Shown: piece by piece, positions 9,391-22,481 of the stretch
Numbering within the stretch: the stretch's first letter is position 1
Layout: each line of letters opens with the position of its first letter
From: Apostichopus japonicus
Taxonomy: Eukaryota; Echinodermata; Holothuroidea; Aspidochirotida; Stichopodidae
Reading direction: 5' to 3'
DNA length: 64,000 bases
Assembly (NCBI RefSeq): GCF_037975245.1
Contig: NC_092563.1
Location: forward strand, 7,189,501 to 7,253,500
Notes under the pieces: model-generated
What the model was told of the DNA's origin: nothing
Databases searched by the model: none
What the model saw: the letters and a program-made list of their open reading frames with translations, nothing else
Translations under genes and position numbers: made by a program

Positions 9391-12300
9391 GGCCGGTACA
9401 AAAAAAAAAAAAAAAAAACACATAACAATTTTTTTTTAACATGAAGTAAAATAATAGTCAATCCAGATCCCTTTCAATTCTATTTGTTTCAAATTTGGAA
9501 TGTCGAACAAAGCTGTTTTTTATATATTTTTTTATATATTTTTTTTATATACAGCAACTCCTCCTTCTTCTCTATCTTTCTTTTCCTTACGAATGACATT
9601 ATAACCAGGTATGCATACTGCATAATCCTGGATTGTATCTTTTTAAAAATATTTCTTTCAAATCAAATATATTACATCATATATAATAGCCTATAGTATT
9701 ATTGATTCACCTGAGGTAAAAGGGGATGAATATTCACAAAAACCTATTTCGATGACATTATTGATTTTCGTGGTGGTCAAAACATTGCTGAATTTATATT
9801 TGAAAACATAGTTAAAAACTCTTACTTACATCAATGTGTGTAAACTATTCAGATGTTTATTATGGAATACTTTGTGTGATTCATTATGAGGTGTCGTCAG
9901 TGGTAATCACAGGACAGGGTTCGTATGTATAGCGGTACCGTCATCTTGACCAAGAATCTAATACTCGTGATTGTTGTCGAAGCATAACCTTTACTTATGT
10001 CCATCAGGGAGTTGTTCCATAACAACTCCCTGTGTCCATGCCTGACGTCCACATGATCTACACTGAAGCGACATCTTTCTGAGTTATGGTTCTTTTCTCC
10101 AGTTATAACAACCCCATTCGTATCTCCCGTATAGGGTCTTCTGTAGAAATGATCGATGGTTGCGAGTTTTACGCCAATTTGACTGGTGTGGGTTTTACCT
10201 TCTGTAATCTAGATGGTCATGGTGGTCCCTGGGGTCACGATCACGTTTGTTACGATTTTGAGGACTGTGTGTTGGTAAACTGCCTTAGCTTGGCTCTGAT
10301 CTATAGGCCTGTATAACCATCGGAGTGCGGTTAATCGGTCGATGTACCTACGGTGGGTCAGGTGGATATCGTCACAGGACACGCTCTTGACCACTTCATC
10401 ATCTGCAGTATGGAGTTCATTGGTGCAAACCTTTACGAATATTTCTTTGCTGAGCTGGAACAGTATGTATCGTGCATATAGTAGGCTATGATGATGGACC
10501 CCCCCCCCCATCTACCCCAGTCGTTGCCACAACCCTATATCTAAATAAATATTACTACACAAACTTGAAAGTTCTCAAAATGTAAATGCTGTGAGCATTG
10601 CAGCAAACCGGAGTGAATATGTCAAAGGAAGGTTAACATTGATATCTGCAAATTCCATTACTGTGATGGTTCAATTCACAGAAATGTATAAATTTCTGTG
10701 CTCTAATTACAGACGTAGAAGTGTAGGGCGGATCCAGGGGGAGGTTTTGGGGGTTTACCCCCCCCCCCCACTTGAGCTTTGTTTTGTACGACATGAATAA
10801 TAGTTTGAAACATTTATTGTTTGGAGTTGTTATGGTTTGGAGTCTCCTCAGAACATGGTAATTTTGAGTGCATGCACGTATACAGAAAATTACAGCACCA
10901 TTTTGCATCTACGCCACGTCCATGCAGAGACCCCTTCCCAGGACAGCTATCACCTACTGAGCCCGACAGTTCATCACAAAGTTACCCGTATTTACCACTC
11001 CATTCAATAGGTAATATGTATTGGCTGTAGGCTTCTGTAGCCCTTCATGCAAATTGTAATGTAATGTAATTCCTAGTGCTTAGAAATGACGGAACCATTT
11101 AGCGCCTAAGCCACGTCATGAGAGCAATATTTTCAAACCTGGAAGGGACACGCCTTCCCCCTTAGAACTTTCCCCTACGACGGCCAATACTAATCGCCCA
11201 AGCATCAACAAACTTGCAGATTTTACCATTCCAGTCATTTCAATTTTGATGAGAGTGAACACAAAAACTCCACTTAAATATCATTAGGGGTTCTGTTGCC
11301 CATTGTCCTTGCAATTATGACTGTTTGGGGTCTCTGCAGAGGCACCGATGCTGCCATTTTGGCTGCTATTTGGTTGCCATTTTGTTAAATTTCCTGCGCT
11401 CCGCGCCAACTGATGGTGGCGCTTGGCCGTTTATAGTTACTACCTTATCTACACGACTAGGAGGTGTCATTTCTGCTGGTAAGTGTTATAAGCTGGCCTG
11501 CTTTTTCGCAAAATAGTTCCCGGCCAACATATGGTGGGGTCCTGCTTTGATGTCAAACTGTCTGCAAAGTTATAACCTAATCTATTATGTTTTCTACTGC
11601 CCACTCCTGCACATGCGATGCTAGACAACGTTTAGCAAGTGAACACCACTGTTTTGTTACCCCCGGGCCCCCACTCACCCACAGAGTCGTGAACCCATCT
11701 AGGCCCCTCCAGACACACCTACACTCAGTTGTAAAACAATCTATTTAGTTGGAATTTTGGAATTTCTTCACACCCTATAATCATCTGATCCTATAGCTAC
11801 GTACGTCCCCGATTGGGATGTCCACAGATGATTGTGCAACATTATGGGTAGGTTTTTAAGTGAATTTTACGAGAAATGTTGATTTTAATATTCTAAACAA
11901 ATAATGGGCTTAAAACCTTGAAAAGTGGAACTGACGGGTCTTGCAGGTCGCGACGTAGAATCACCTAAACCAAAGCAATGATCCACGGGAGATGCGATGA
12001 GGTCGAACAATGATGTGTGACGGGTGAAAATCTTCAAAAGGTTATGGATGGAAAAAAAAAACTATTGGGAAACACTTGGTTCTCAGGCCAAAGTGTACAT
12101 CGGGTTCGTCATTTTCATGCTCTGGAAGTGCCATTTCCGGTGATCTGGGGGTATCAACCCCCCCCCCCCCCCACTATGAGTGGAATGTAAACTTCATAGG
12201 CCTAATGTCCTGTTTAGCAACTTCTGCAGAAAACTCATATTCTGCACATTGTCCTTGTAAAGAAATGTATATTAGACCAGTACCACCACCTAGCGTCATC

Positions 12301-13750
12301 TGGGCGCGTACACTCCCCTTGGCGCAACATAATATCCTTCTGTAAGTGTAATGATCTTACAGTGTAGTACTGCAGTACGTGCTGGATGCTATTAGTAGTT
12401 TTAGTACTATTACTCATTTACACTACAGAGGAAGCTGACTAGTATTAACACACTCAGAGAAAGTCGCAGTAGCCTTACTGATTGAAGAAAAGTTAATCAA
12501 AATTTGCAACGTTCCGAAGCTGTACGAAGTTCGCATTGAAAACTACGCAGATTGTTTGCTTTGAAACTTAGATACGATTTCGAAGGTGAATTTCACTGTC
12601 TTTCAATGCTGATTCCGTTACTCTGTATACTATTACTAGGCTAATACTTAACGTAGCCTAGGTAGGCTTAGGCTAGTCTAACATTACAATTAATTCATGG
12701 CATAGGCCTAGTTTCTGTTTCTGTTAAATACTCGTTAAAAACCCCTCTTGGGTATGACAATGAGGATGTTGGTACGCAGCGCAGCAGTGCTAGTAGGGTC
12801 ATTCCGTGTCAATTCACGCATGGCTGTTGCTGCACCCTTTCCAAAACTTCCCAATTTTTTTGTATGATTTGGAACACCATGAGGCATGAAATAAGCATAT
12901 TCTGAAAATTTCAGTTGCATTGCTTCAAAATTGGCCGATTTATCACACTTTGAAATTCCGCAATTTGTCGCCACTGGGGCATTTTGGCATTTTCTTGATT
13001 TTTGAGGTCTCATTTCTCAGCAATCAAAACATTTAACTACTGTACCTTTCTATTTCAGATGACTTAAGAGTCTTTACATAGAAGGAACAGGAATATACAA
13101 AATTAGGCCTGACTTTAGAATCCGTACCATATGAATGGGAAAGCTTACTTAGAATTGGCAGAATAACAACTGTATAATAAGCATTGGATTAAGTCTTACT
13201 GCAGTAGACCATCACAAAAGAAGACGTTTCAATGGAATTAGTTGTCAATAAGAATGTTAATTGGTCGGGTAGCCGAATGGTACGGATTCTAAATTAGTAC
13301 CCAAAATTAGGCTACAAAAACATTGTCTTGTGGAGTTACGTCAACTTAAAAGTGTCAAAATATTCAATATTTGTATTTTTCATTAAAAAATGTGCTATTT
13401 TTAGTGATTAATTGCTCCTACACCATTGCTTCAGGGTACTTGATTTTTCAGAGGTTTAATGTCTAGTACAAACAATACAAAATAATGATTACAATGCTTT
13501 CCTATAATATACTATCATGTTTAGTGGGAATTCATTTGGATAAGGACAATGAGTGCCAGAAGACTACATGTTTACGCCTAACACCAATACACACTGTACA
13601 TGTACACTTAGTACATGTATATATTATGTATAGTACTGCACACAATGTACATGTAGGCTATGTTCTGGTTGACATTCATGTTATAGCAGTCTTTTAATTA
13701 AATGAATCAATCCAGAAGCAGACAAGTACATTGCAAATAGTATTTGCTTA
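9391..13750. other. gene-poor region, no recognised genes
   Basis: No coding region with recognisable domains is seen on either strand. It holds a poly(A) run at about 9401-9418, poly(C)/poly(G) runs at 10500, 10760 and 12159, a short perfect hairpin at 10005-10032, GGGCGGATCCAGGGGG at about 10729 (hAT-like end without a partner), and an inverted pair of TTTAGAATCCGTACCAT-like blocks at about 13114 and 13278 that may delimit a small MITE. Open frames here have no family resemblance. Confidence 0.5.
10005..10032. repeat. perfect 12-bp hairpin
   Basis: CAGGGAGTTGTT and its exact reverse complement AACAACTCCCTG are separated by CCAT. The hairpin is flanked on both sides by the repeated string tgtccat. 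Confidence 0.85.
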
Positions 13751-16386
13751 GGGAAGCCTCGCAAATTTAACCGGCGATGATCGAAGGCCCAGCCAGCAGC
13801 ACACCACTGCTCATTATGCAGCCTGCATATCGCTCACGCTTGAGTGCACACACCCACGGTAACTCCGTGAAAGTAATGAGCATTGAGCTCCCAACACAGA
13901 AGCGCTGCTATTGTTTGTAAACAAAAGCGGTACTTGCCTTTTCCTGGTCTGTGGTTTATACGTAACAATGGCACTCTGACCACAGTAGAAGATTTATTTC
14001 AAGAACGAGTTGAAATCTTCATGAACTATTTTCGTATTGAATGTTTCAAAATACTTTCAGACTTCTTTTCCTGTACAAAGTATTTTCATTCACTAACACT
14101 GATCCATCTCTCTTTTCTCTACTCGAACAGTAAGTTGGTACACCTTTCAAATTTTACGAAAGATCGAGCAAAATACTTTCGAAAAATTCACGCGAAACTG
14201 GCATAACATGCTAAATGCAACAAATGTCATGTAAACAAGGCTCTAGTACACCCATTTATGAATAAACCATACGACCACATCTGCTGTTAAGCGAGGGAAA
14301 AAGAAAGTATTTTCTAGAATTTCCACACACAAAAAAAAAATAATAATTATCCTACCATAGTTAAGAGTATAGTACATAGCCTAACCACTTCGTCGGTTAC
14401 GGATCTCACGTAACAACAAAAACACAACTAATTGTATTTTGCGAAGTTGACGTTTTCTACAAGGACATGGAAACAAAAATGAGCATAGAGAAATTACCAA
14501 TTGTGTACGAACAGTAAGTTGGTACACCTTTCAAATTTTACGAAAGATCGAGCAAACTACTTTCGAAAAATTCACGCGAAACTGGCATATCGTGCTAAAT
14601 GCAACAAATGTCATGTAAACAAGGCTCTAGTACACCCATTTATGAATAAACCATACGACCACATCTGCTGTTAAGCGGGGGAAAAAGAAAGTATTTTCTA
14701 GAATTTCCACATAAAAAGGAAAAATAATTATCCTACCATAGTTAAGAGTATAGTACATAGCCTAACCACTTCGTCGGTTACGGATCTCACGTAACAACAA
14801 AAACACAACTTATTGTATTTTGCGAAGTTGACGTTTTCTACAAGGACATGGAAAAAATATTGAGCATTTAGTTAATCACGCCAAGTGGCCTAAAACATGG
14901 GATTGCAAGATTTACTTTGATAAAGATGGCCATACTGTAGCTATTGGGGCCTTGATATCGTGCTATGTATGTATGGTATAGACTGTGCCTCGTGTATCAT
15001 GGGGAACAGATTGTTTTGTTCATGCAGATGAGTCGGTTAGCTTGAGGTGTGTTTTATATACATCCATGGTTTTACTTTGTTACGGGGATATAAATTTTCT
15101 TGAACGTCTAAGATAATATTTCGCATAACTTTACCGATCCTTTACTGACTGACCTAATTAATTCTAGAGTGGAGTCAAAATAGTTTACTCCATGAAAAGT
15201 TTTTTGGAAACGTGCCAAAAATGTTAACAAACAGGTGTTAGACAGGGGGTTGTTTGGCATAATATAGCTACTCTAACTTGTCTCTAACAGCAGACTGTTA
15301 TTTTTGCCTGGCTCTGATGAAATACTACTATCTCAAGTAACGTTGGCAAGTTGCCAAGAAATAAATGTCACGCAATGTGATACAAAAAGTCATATTACCC
15401 ATTCATGAAGGCTTCAAAGGCAAGTTTTCAAACATTGGTTCAGTGTATAGTACAATTACAACTATTCATACCGTTGTAGTCTAAACCGAATTTATGCTTT
15501 ATGCTAAACGATCTGAACAAACTTAATTTCTCAAACTAAATTAAAATTATATCATTCGTGACTTCGTTACAACTAAAGCCAAGTAAGTCTACTATGAATA
15601 AGAATTATACGGTTTCTTTATTAGCCATTCCATTTCGTAAAGCGCCATGCAATTTAACAATATTTCTTTGCACAAGTCGCGAACTGTTCAGGTTTTTTAC
15701 AACCCGAAAGCAGCTGCGCAACGTGAAAGTAAGATCACGCACATGTCTTAGCCTACTGTCTGACTGCATGACTCACGTGGAGGTGATTCTGCATATAGAT
15801 ACGTACGAGAGTTTTAATGGTTAGGCTATATATTTACTGTCATTTCAATAAACTGTTTATAGTACGAACGAAAGAAAAGTCCCCACAGGTTTGAGAGATT
15901 GTCTAGAGCATTGATGATGTAGGTTTTTGTGTATTAAGGGATTCAAGACCATAGGAGTGTCTCCGTTAGTTCAATTGCAAAACACGAAATAAAAAATAGC
16001 GATGAAAGCGCCACGTAAAATTCATGATACGAGCACAAACCGTCAGCAAAGTACACACAACTGTGTAGTAACTCAATGCAGTTACAGTAGCCTATATGTA
16101 GTAGCTTTATTGATAAACAATTCTCCAACCTGCAGAGAAAATTCTATAACCCTTTTGTGTACATCCTGGACCAAAGTGACCAATTCATTGTCTGGTCTTC
16201 TTTTGTGCATAAGAGGCTTAATTTGTGGTCTCATAGTCAAGTGCATACAACTGTCCACCGACTCTTGGAAGGCAGGAAATGTGTGCGTTCAAGCATGACT
16301 CATTACCAGCTGGTTGCTGTGCTCATTACACTGGATAGCAACGGCTGGGCCTTCGATCATCGCCGGTTAAATTTGCGAGCCTTCCC
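13751..16386. mobile_element. 2.6-kb element with 44-bp TIRs and TTA duplication (Harbinger-like)
   Basis: The left end (13751-13794) and the reverse complement of the right end (16343-16386) agree over 44 bp with one mismatch, starting GGGAAGSCTCGCAAATTTAA. Both sides are flanked by TTA (13748-13750 and 16387-16389), fitting the TWA target of PIF/Harbinger elements. No transposase is visible, so it is non-autonomous. The interior contains two tandem copies (about 14130-14505 and 14514-14860) of the first block of the internal module found in the hAT elements, then the following blocks up to about 15290. Confidence 0.75.
14130..14870 (+). repeat. tandem pair of the shared internal module, first block
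   Basis: The block beginning gtaagttggtacacctttca occurs at 14130 and again at 14514 in direct orientation with high identity. Related copies lie at about 21900 (inverted), 39345, 44426 and 45660. Confidence 0.85.
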
Positions 16387-16638
16387 TTATGTAACCGTCC
16401 TTTCCTTCGGTCAAGGTAATTAGGACAATTGGTCAACAATATGTGTATCAAGTGGGCCTAGGCCTCAAGACAGGATAAAATTGTCTCCTTGTCCGAATGG
16501 TTCAATGCTGATATTCAAAACAACTGCTGAGTCAGTTCTACACAGGTTGACAATGAAAGACACAAAATACAAAGAAATGTACCATGAACTACTTATATTT
16601 TCAATCCTCCAATTGTGGGAAATGGGGATGTTATAAGG

Positions 16639-17210
16639 CTATCAATGGCACAAAACAATAAAAAGTATCTACATTACAAATTATATGTCAACTTGACCAC
16701 ACTCTTAAATATTAATTCTTGCAGTTACATAACATACTGGTTACTGTAGTACTGAACACTGTACATCAAGATGCAGCACAGGTTGTATAGACAATATTAA
16801 CAGTAATAAGGTTACAGTGTGCACTGTACTATACACTAAACATTTAGAATTTAGAAAAACTTAAACTTATTGTCTATGGCCATGACAAAGGTTACAATAA
16901 AGGAATACTTAAACTTATCTGATTTTACACTGGTGCTGTCGAGAACTGCTCGCTTCCTTGCTTCAACGCGGAAAGTTCATTTTCTCGAATTAAGGTTCCG
17001 GTGTACATCAGTGTGCTCCCTAATAAACTCCATAATAAACTGCAGTCCAGCGATTTACAAAATGGTATGACAAATTAATAAAATAGTTTAGAGTGACGTC
17101 TACAGCTCGATGGTAGCATCCGGTTCCTTAGGTAATTACAAAGTACAGGTAGGCTTCAAGAACAACAATTAAGTAAAATACAAAACGTCCATGGTTACCA
17201 TCTCGGCAAG
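16639..17210. repeat. dispersed repeat X, copy 1
   Basis: This 572-bp block is repeated in the same orientation at 36905-37473 with roughly eight substitutions and one 3-bp indel by eye. It starts CTATCAATGGCAC and ends CATCTCGGCAAG, with unrelated flanks. A 66-codon frame on the plus strand is identical in both copies but resembles no family I know. No TIRs, poly(A) or target duplication were found. Confidence 0.85.
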
Positions 17211-17272
17211 ATCCAGAACAGTGGCCAAAAAGATACTATTATGACATTCTCATCATAATTTAAGAATATAAC

Positions 17273-18986
17273 TAGTGTTCAAACGATTAACCTAATCGGA
17301 ATCGGTACGAATATTGCATAATCGGAACATAATCGGAATCGGTAAAAATTACGTTGAATACCAGTTATGTCATACCGATTATTCAAAAACATATGGAAGG
17401 TGAAAATATCGTTATTCAAAACCATATAGAAGTTAAAAATATCAACTGATGTATTAGGTTTGTTCTTTTACTACGAAATATTAAAATAAGACACTATACG
17501 TCTTTCACAGTGTATACTTTCATCAATTTACGCTGCCAGGGTCGCCGATTTTGCTTCTCGCGTGGTTAGTGACTTCAAATTTCTTGGCTCAGTAAGCATA
17601 GCAGCAATACCAATTTCGCGAATTAACGAATGTGCTTGACAGGGTCGGAAATAAGCGGGGGCGATGGGAGATTCGCCCTCGCAAGTGCTAAAAAGCCCTC
17701 CTAAAGCACAATTACGAGTGCGAAAAAGCAATATAAGAAAATCGCCCTCGTTTTATCAGGTGTCTGAGTAAAATTAATTGTAACATGCGTTTGCTTTAGC
17801 TAGGAATTGCAGTTGCAGCGCGAATCGCGCAAACAGTTTTCACATCCTGCATCAAATTTGAAGCAGTGCGGGAGGGTCGCGCACAATCACCAGGAAGTTG
17901 CCGTGGCAAATTACGGCCTGCACAAAGCAATTTCAGTACCAGCGAAAATAACCTAAAATCCTCACAAATCTCTGACCACATGGTAGCCTTACTTCACACT
18001 AAGTCAACTGCATGGAAATCTAACCTTGCCATCTGTTTATTCGCTCTAGTTGTGTCGCAAATAAAAATTAAAATATCCACGGAAACTGCAATCTTCGACC
18101 ACATGTTAGCCTAACAACCACACTAAGTCAATGGGAAATGTAGCCTAACCATCGGTTTGCAAAAAAAAAAAAAAAAATGCGTAGCTTACTTTACAACTTT
18201 CAATTTGCTGGAAATCGGCATTTTTTTGGAAGGTACTGTAAGTGATATGTCTTATAGAGGGAATGTTATATTTTATATTGGAGTAGTTTCTAGTTGTTAT
18301 TATTTCTTTACATCAATCTGGTATTACATTTTAGAGTAATTTTAAACAAGTTACGATGGTACAATTTGCTTTTCAGTTTGATTGGCCTAAGCTTACATTT
18401 TCTAATTGAACCTGAATGGAGTTAAATAGGTAACGAATAGGTATCTTTAACTTCAAGTTCGTAACATTTCTATTTGTTCATAAACGGTAAAATAAGTACA
18501 AAATAATGTCGGAATGAAGGCAATATGTCATTAAAATTTACATTTTGGTAAAGATTGAAGATGGATGGTTTGTCTGAGATACTTTTTGAGATGGATATTT
18601 TGAGTAACTATTCTTAGCCCATTTCAAGCCATTAACAGGTGACACTCATGTCGAGGTGGTTAGGCCATTCGCTTAGCACAGTGCTGACTAGGTAGGATGT
18701 CATATTTCCGTATTTTGGAAATAAAAAAAAAAAAAAAATTTTTTTTCCTTTCCGAGAACTCCAAAGGTTACTTGGTACATACAAAATGATACCTTAGAGC
18801 CTTGTATAACAACGAAGCAAAAGGAAACAGGGGGATATCACAACAATAATTGTTTCTGTCAAACTTTATTGCCGATTTCGTATATATGGGATATTTTCTC
18901 ATTTTCAAATAATCGGAATCGGTACGATTATGAAAAATATAATCGTTAATCGGTATTTTCTGTTATGCATAATCGGTTGAACACTA
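17273..18986. mobile_element. hAT-type element with AATCGG subterminal repeats
   Basis: A 1714-bp element flanked by the exact 8-bp duplication AATATAAC (17265-17272 and 18987-18994). Termini are TAGTGTTCAAACGATTA and, reversed, TAGTGTTCAACCGATTA. Both ends carry repeated AATCGGAATCGGT-type motifs. No transposase frame is present. A segment at about 18650-18722 resembles part of the module shared by the hATs at 19742, 38801 and 45348, in inverted orientation. Confidence 0.9.
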
Positions 18987-18994
18987 AATATAAC

Positions 18995-19624
18995 TTTACA
19001 TGATGGACATCTTCAAAACTCCTTATTTATACAACACTCTTTCCTGGGTGTATTAACAAAAATATTATAAGTACAAAAGATTAAGCAAAAGAAGTCTTGC
19101 TCTCTATAGATGAAGAATCAAACTCTAACTAAAACAAAATGCAATGTTACCAGAACTAAGTAACAACAACTCTAGGTCACATGACTTCCCCAAATCCTAT
19201 TGGTTACTAACTAGCAAAGATGCACTTGACCAACTAATATGATGACCAATCAGTAAATGAAAAATGAAAATGAAAAATGAAATAGACTGTAGTTGTGGTC
19301 GCACGCGTGGTACGTACAGTATATGTGATATTTTTTACGACGTTTTCATAGAAATGTTCACGATTTGATTGCTCTTTTAATGGAATAGCTTCTTCGTTCC
19401 TCGTTTTTAACATTTTATCAGCTGTTTTCATCGTTTTTGACTCTTACTTTTGGATAATTTTATGGACTAGTTCTAACGTAACTGTGAATACCTACGGTGC
19501 GTCAGCCTAACAGCCCTCCACTGCTATATAGTATAGCCTAGTCTCCTAGAACAGTGCACAGCAATTCATTTCCAGTACGGCAGTACCCAACGCATTGAAT
19601 ATCGATCTGTTATTGTTGGAGACC
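18995..19624. other. short unassigned stretch before the CR1-type LINE
   Basis: AT-rich sequence with an A-rich GAAAATGAAAAATG run near 19256. No gene is recognised. The 5' end of the following LINE may lie within it but has no visible boundary. Confidence 0.4.
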
Positions 19625-19741
19625 TAATCCAGCACCTGAACAACTCACTGACACTATTATTCAGAGTCAATCAGCCACAGCGAATTGCTCGCCACAGTGC
19701 CAACATCCAGATAATGATCCGGAAAAAGATGTCGTCTGTGC
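19625..19741 (+). pseudogene. LINE ORF1, N-terminal part (before hAT insertion)
   Basis: The frame opens after a stop at about 19600 and reads through a T/Q/P-rich stretch to a Cys pair (NCSPQCQHPD) that forms the first half of a PHD-type zinc finger; the second half resumes at 22482 beyond the hAT element. No start codon is visible, so the true beginning is lost or further upstream in another frame. Confidence 0.65.
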
Positions 19742-22481
19742 TAGGGCTGTGTCATTCCGGTTAATTCACTAACCGGTTAACCGTTTCTATTAACCGAACG
19801 GTTAACGTTTAAACGTAACCCGTGTTGTTGGCTCAAAATAAGAGCCGAAAATCAGAGTTATATAGCTCAGATTATAATTCCGAAAGAGCGCCACCACTTT
19901 TGTGCGGAAGTACATTCTCAAAATAGCGCTGCAAGTATCGTTTTTTCGTAACGCGTATGTCAAGAATTTGGTTGTATTTGCTTAGTTTTGACGATCGTTG
20001 CATTGAAAAAGACGAATCGCGCGTTTTCATGAAGTTGTAAACAGATTTTTGTTTCTCTTTCAGTTCATCGGTAACTGTTACAGAGATATTTGAAGCAAAT
20101 ATTTCTTCGTTAATTGCGTAGCCCCTACTGTAATAGCGCAGGCATTGTATGGCAGTTATAAAGGCCCGGTCACACTATACCGATATTTTATCGGAATACT
20201 ATCCGATTTTCCCAGAGGAATCGAAACAGACAGTTTTTCGTTCGGGTCTTCTAGCCACAGTGATAAAGGACCTGATTTGCTATCTGTTGAGCCATTCCGA
20301 TGTGGAATAGACCTCTCCTAACTTTTGATATTGACTCTGTTTCCTTTTATCGGTTAGCTATCCGATTTCTCTTCCGATTTTTATCGTTTTTCGATGTGAC
20401 GTCACTTCAGAATGTAGTCAGTTCTAGAACCCCTCAGATTTGAAGTAGGTATTCGAATATTCTACTGCATTCATTGCATTCACTACCACAAACCTCACTC
20501 TTCGGCCTAAAATCGGAAAAATCGGACCGTATTTCTATAAAATATCGCTGTAGTGTGACCGGGCCTTAAGCCTAATATTACTAGGCCTACTTAATATTGG
20601 CATTGGCAAGTTCGCGATCATATGGAGTGTTAGACTACAAGGCTTTCACCAGCTAGGCCAAGGTCAGGAAAGTCGGTTGTTAGGAAGCGATTACTACAGA
20701 AGTGTACGGTAGTAGGGCTAGGCCTACGCAATTACAAGTACAACAATGGGTCACAGATATATTGAATTTGTGCATTGTGGCGGGGTAGGCAGAGGGTAGG
20801 GGGGAAGTGTGGAAAACATTGTAAAATTTCCCGCGAACACCCTGTCGATTTCCCGCCGAAGTTCGTGCAGCAAACACAATTAGCACGCGTAGCATAATTG
20901 CGTGGGGTAGGCCACCGGTGGGGTCATGTGGTGGAACCCCTTGTGGGGGTCCAGGGGTTAACGCCCCGGAAAATTTGGCGCGTCTGGCGATAAAATATTC
21001 GCAGCTGTGGATGCAAAATACTGACAACTTTTTTAATTTAAATTGTCACGAAACTGATGAAAATTTTGAAATGACAAGTTAGAGTAGCCATATTTTGTTA
21101 TAAAATGAAAAGAGATCTATCTGTCTTATAATCATTAAAAAGTTAAACTTAAAAAACATGCGATTTTATGAAACAACGTTCGGCAAAGCCCCATTCCTAG
21201 ACTGCCTAACAATAGCTTGCACTATACTACAACTACGGTAGGCTACATTTTCCAAGGTACCTTGCCAAACAACTGTGAGCTCCTCCCCTGTCTAACACCT
21301 GTTGTTAACAATTTTTTGGCATGTTGCCAAGGAACTTTTCATGGTCTAGAATTAATAAGGTCAGTCAGTAAAGGTTCGGTTAAGTTATGAGAATTATTAT
21401 CTTAGACGTTTAAGAAAAGTAGGTAAAATATGATCCCCGTAACAGCTAGGTAAGTAAAACAGGCAACTGACTCCTCCGCATGACCAAGACAATCTATTCC
21501 ACATGATACATGGAAGTAAACCTTGTAATCACATGTTTAAGGCCACTTGGCATGATTAACTAAATGCTTAATATTGTTTCCATGTTATTGTAGAAAACGT
21601 AAACTTCGCAATATACAATTAGTTGTGTTTTTGTAGTTACGTGAGATCCGTTACCGACGAGGTGGTTAGGCTATTTGCTATACACTAAACTATGGTAGGA
21701 TATTATTTTCTCCGTAATTTTGGAAATTCTAGAAAATACTTTTTCGCCGCTCAACACCAGATGTGTTCTTACGTTTTATTCATAATTGGGTGTACTAGAG
21801 CCTTGATTACATGACATTACTTCCATTTAGCACGATATGCCAGTTTCGCGTGAATTTTTCGAAAGTTTTTTTGCTCGACCTTTCGTAAAATTTGAAAGGT
21901 GTACCAACTTACTTTTCGTACACAATTGGTTATTTCTCTACTGATTTGCAGAGTTTTTTTTACAGTCAAGCGTTGTGCATTGAGTATAAACTTATCGCGA
22001 ATGCAAGAAAACGATGCGGGGATTTCCAGCAGACAAATGTTTTCTTTGTGGGATTACTGAGTCTGTTGAATGCAATCCCGCACCTTAGAGGGAACACTGA
22101 ACTGAAATTACATCATAATAAAGAAAACGTTTACTGCTTAAATACAATCTAAATTTGAAAGGATTAGATGCAGACTCGCCACGTTGTCGAACGGGGTAAC
22201 AATAGGCGCTTCACGGGTCGCATACCGCTTGGTAATCCCTTCAATCGTACCGCCAATCTTAAAAATCTTTTGTATGGATGTGTGATAAAGTTTGCAATTG
22301 TTACGTGATTTTCGGCAAGCAAATGTTGCGGTCTATTTCGGGAACAAAGTGATGTGAAGACGCGCCGTTGCGACTGCGTAATTGGCATTACAAAAACGGT
22401 TAAACTTATACGATGTACGGCGGACGGTTATCCGGCCGTTCGGTCGGTTAACCGGTTAACCGTTTAACCGTTACAGCCCTA
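19742..22481. mobile_element. hAT-type element with GGTTAACCG subterminal repeats
   Basis: A 2740-bp element flanked by the exact 8-bp duplication GTCTGTGC (19734-19741, 22482-22489). Termini start TAGGGCTGT on both sides, and both ends are dense in GGTTAACCG-like motifs. No transposase frame is seen. The interior, from about 20690 to 21960, is the shared module in inverted orientation relative to the hATs at 38801 and 45348. A Harbinger-like MITE (20162-20566) is nested inside. Confidence 0.9.
20162..20566. mobile_element. Harbinger-like MITE nested in hAT
   Basis: A 405-bp element with TIRs beginning AGGCCCGGTCACACTA on both sides (16 bp identical), flanked by TAA (20159-20161 and 20567-20569). 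The 3-bp TWA duplication fits PIF/Harbinger. No coding capacity. Confidence 0.85.

Noticed and set aside
10086-10511. Overlapping open frames of 76 and 100 codons on opposite strands
   Set aside because: No recognisable motif, no splice context, and composition like neighbouring non-coding sequence.
12700-13020. Minus-strand frame of 92 codons
   Set aside because: No domain recognised; sequence resembles a dispersed non-coding repeat rather than an exon.
16870-17070. 66-codon frame identical in both copies of repeat X as a real gene
   Set aside because: Identity reflects recent duplication of the whole block; there is no family match, and the flanking non-coding sequence is equally conserved.
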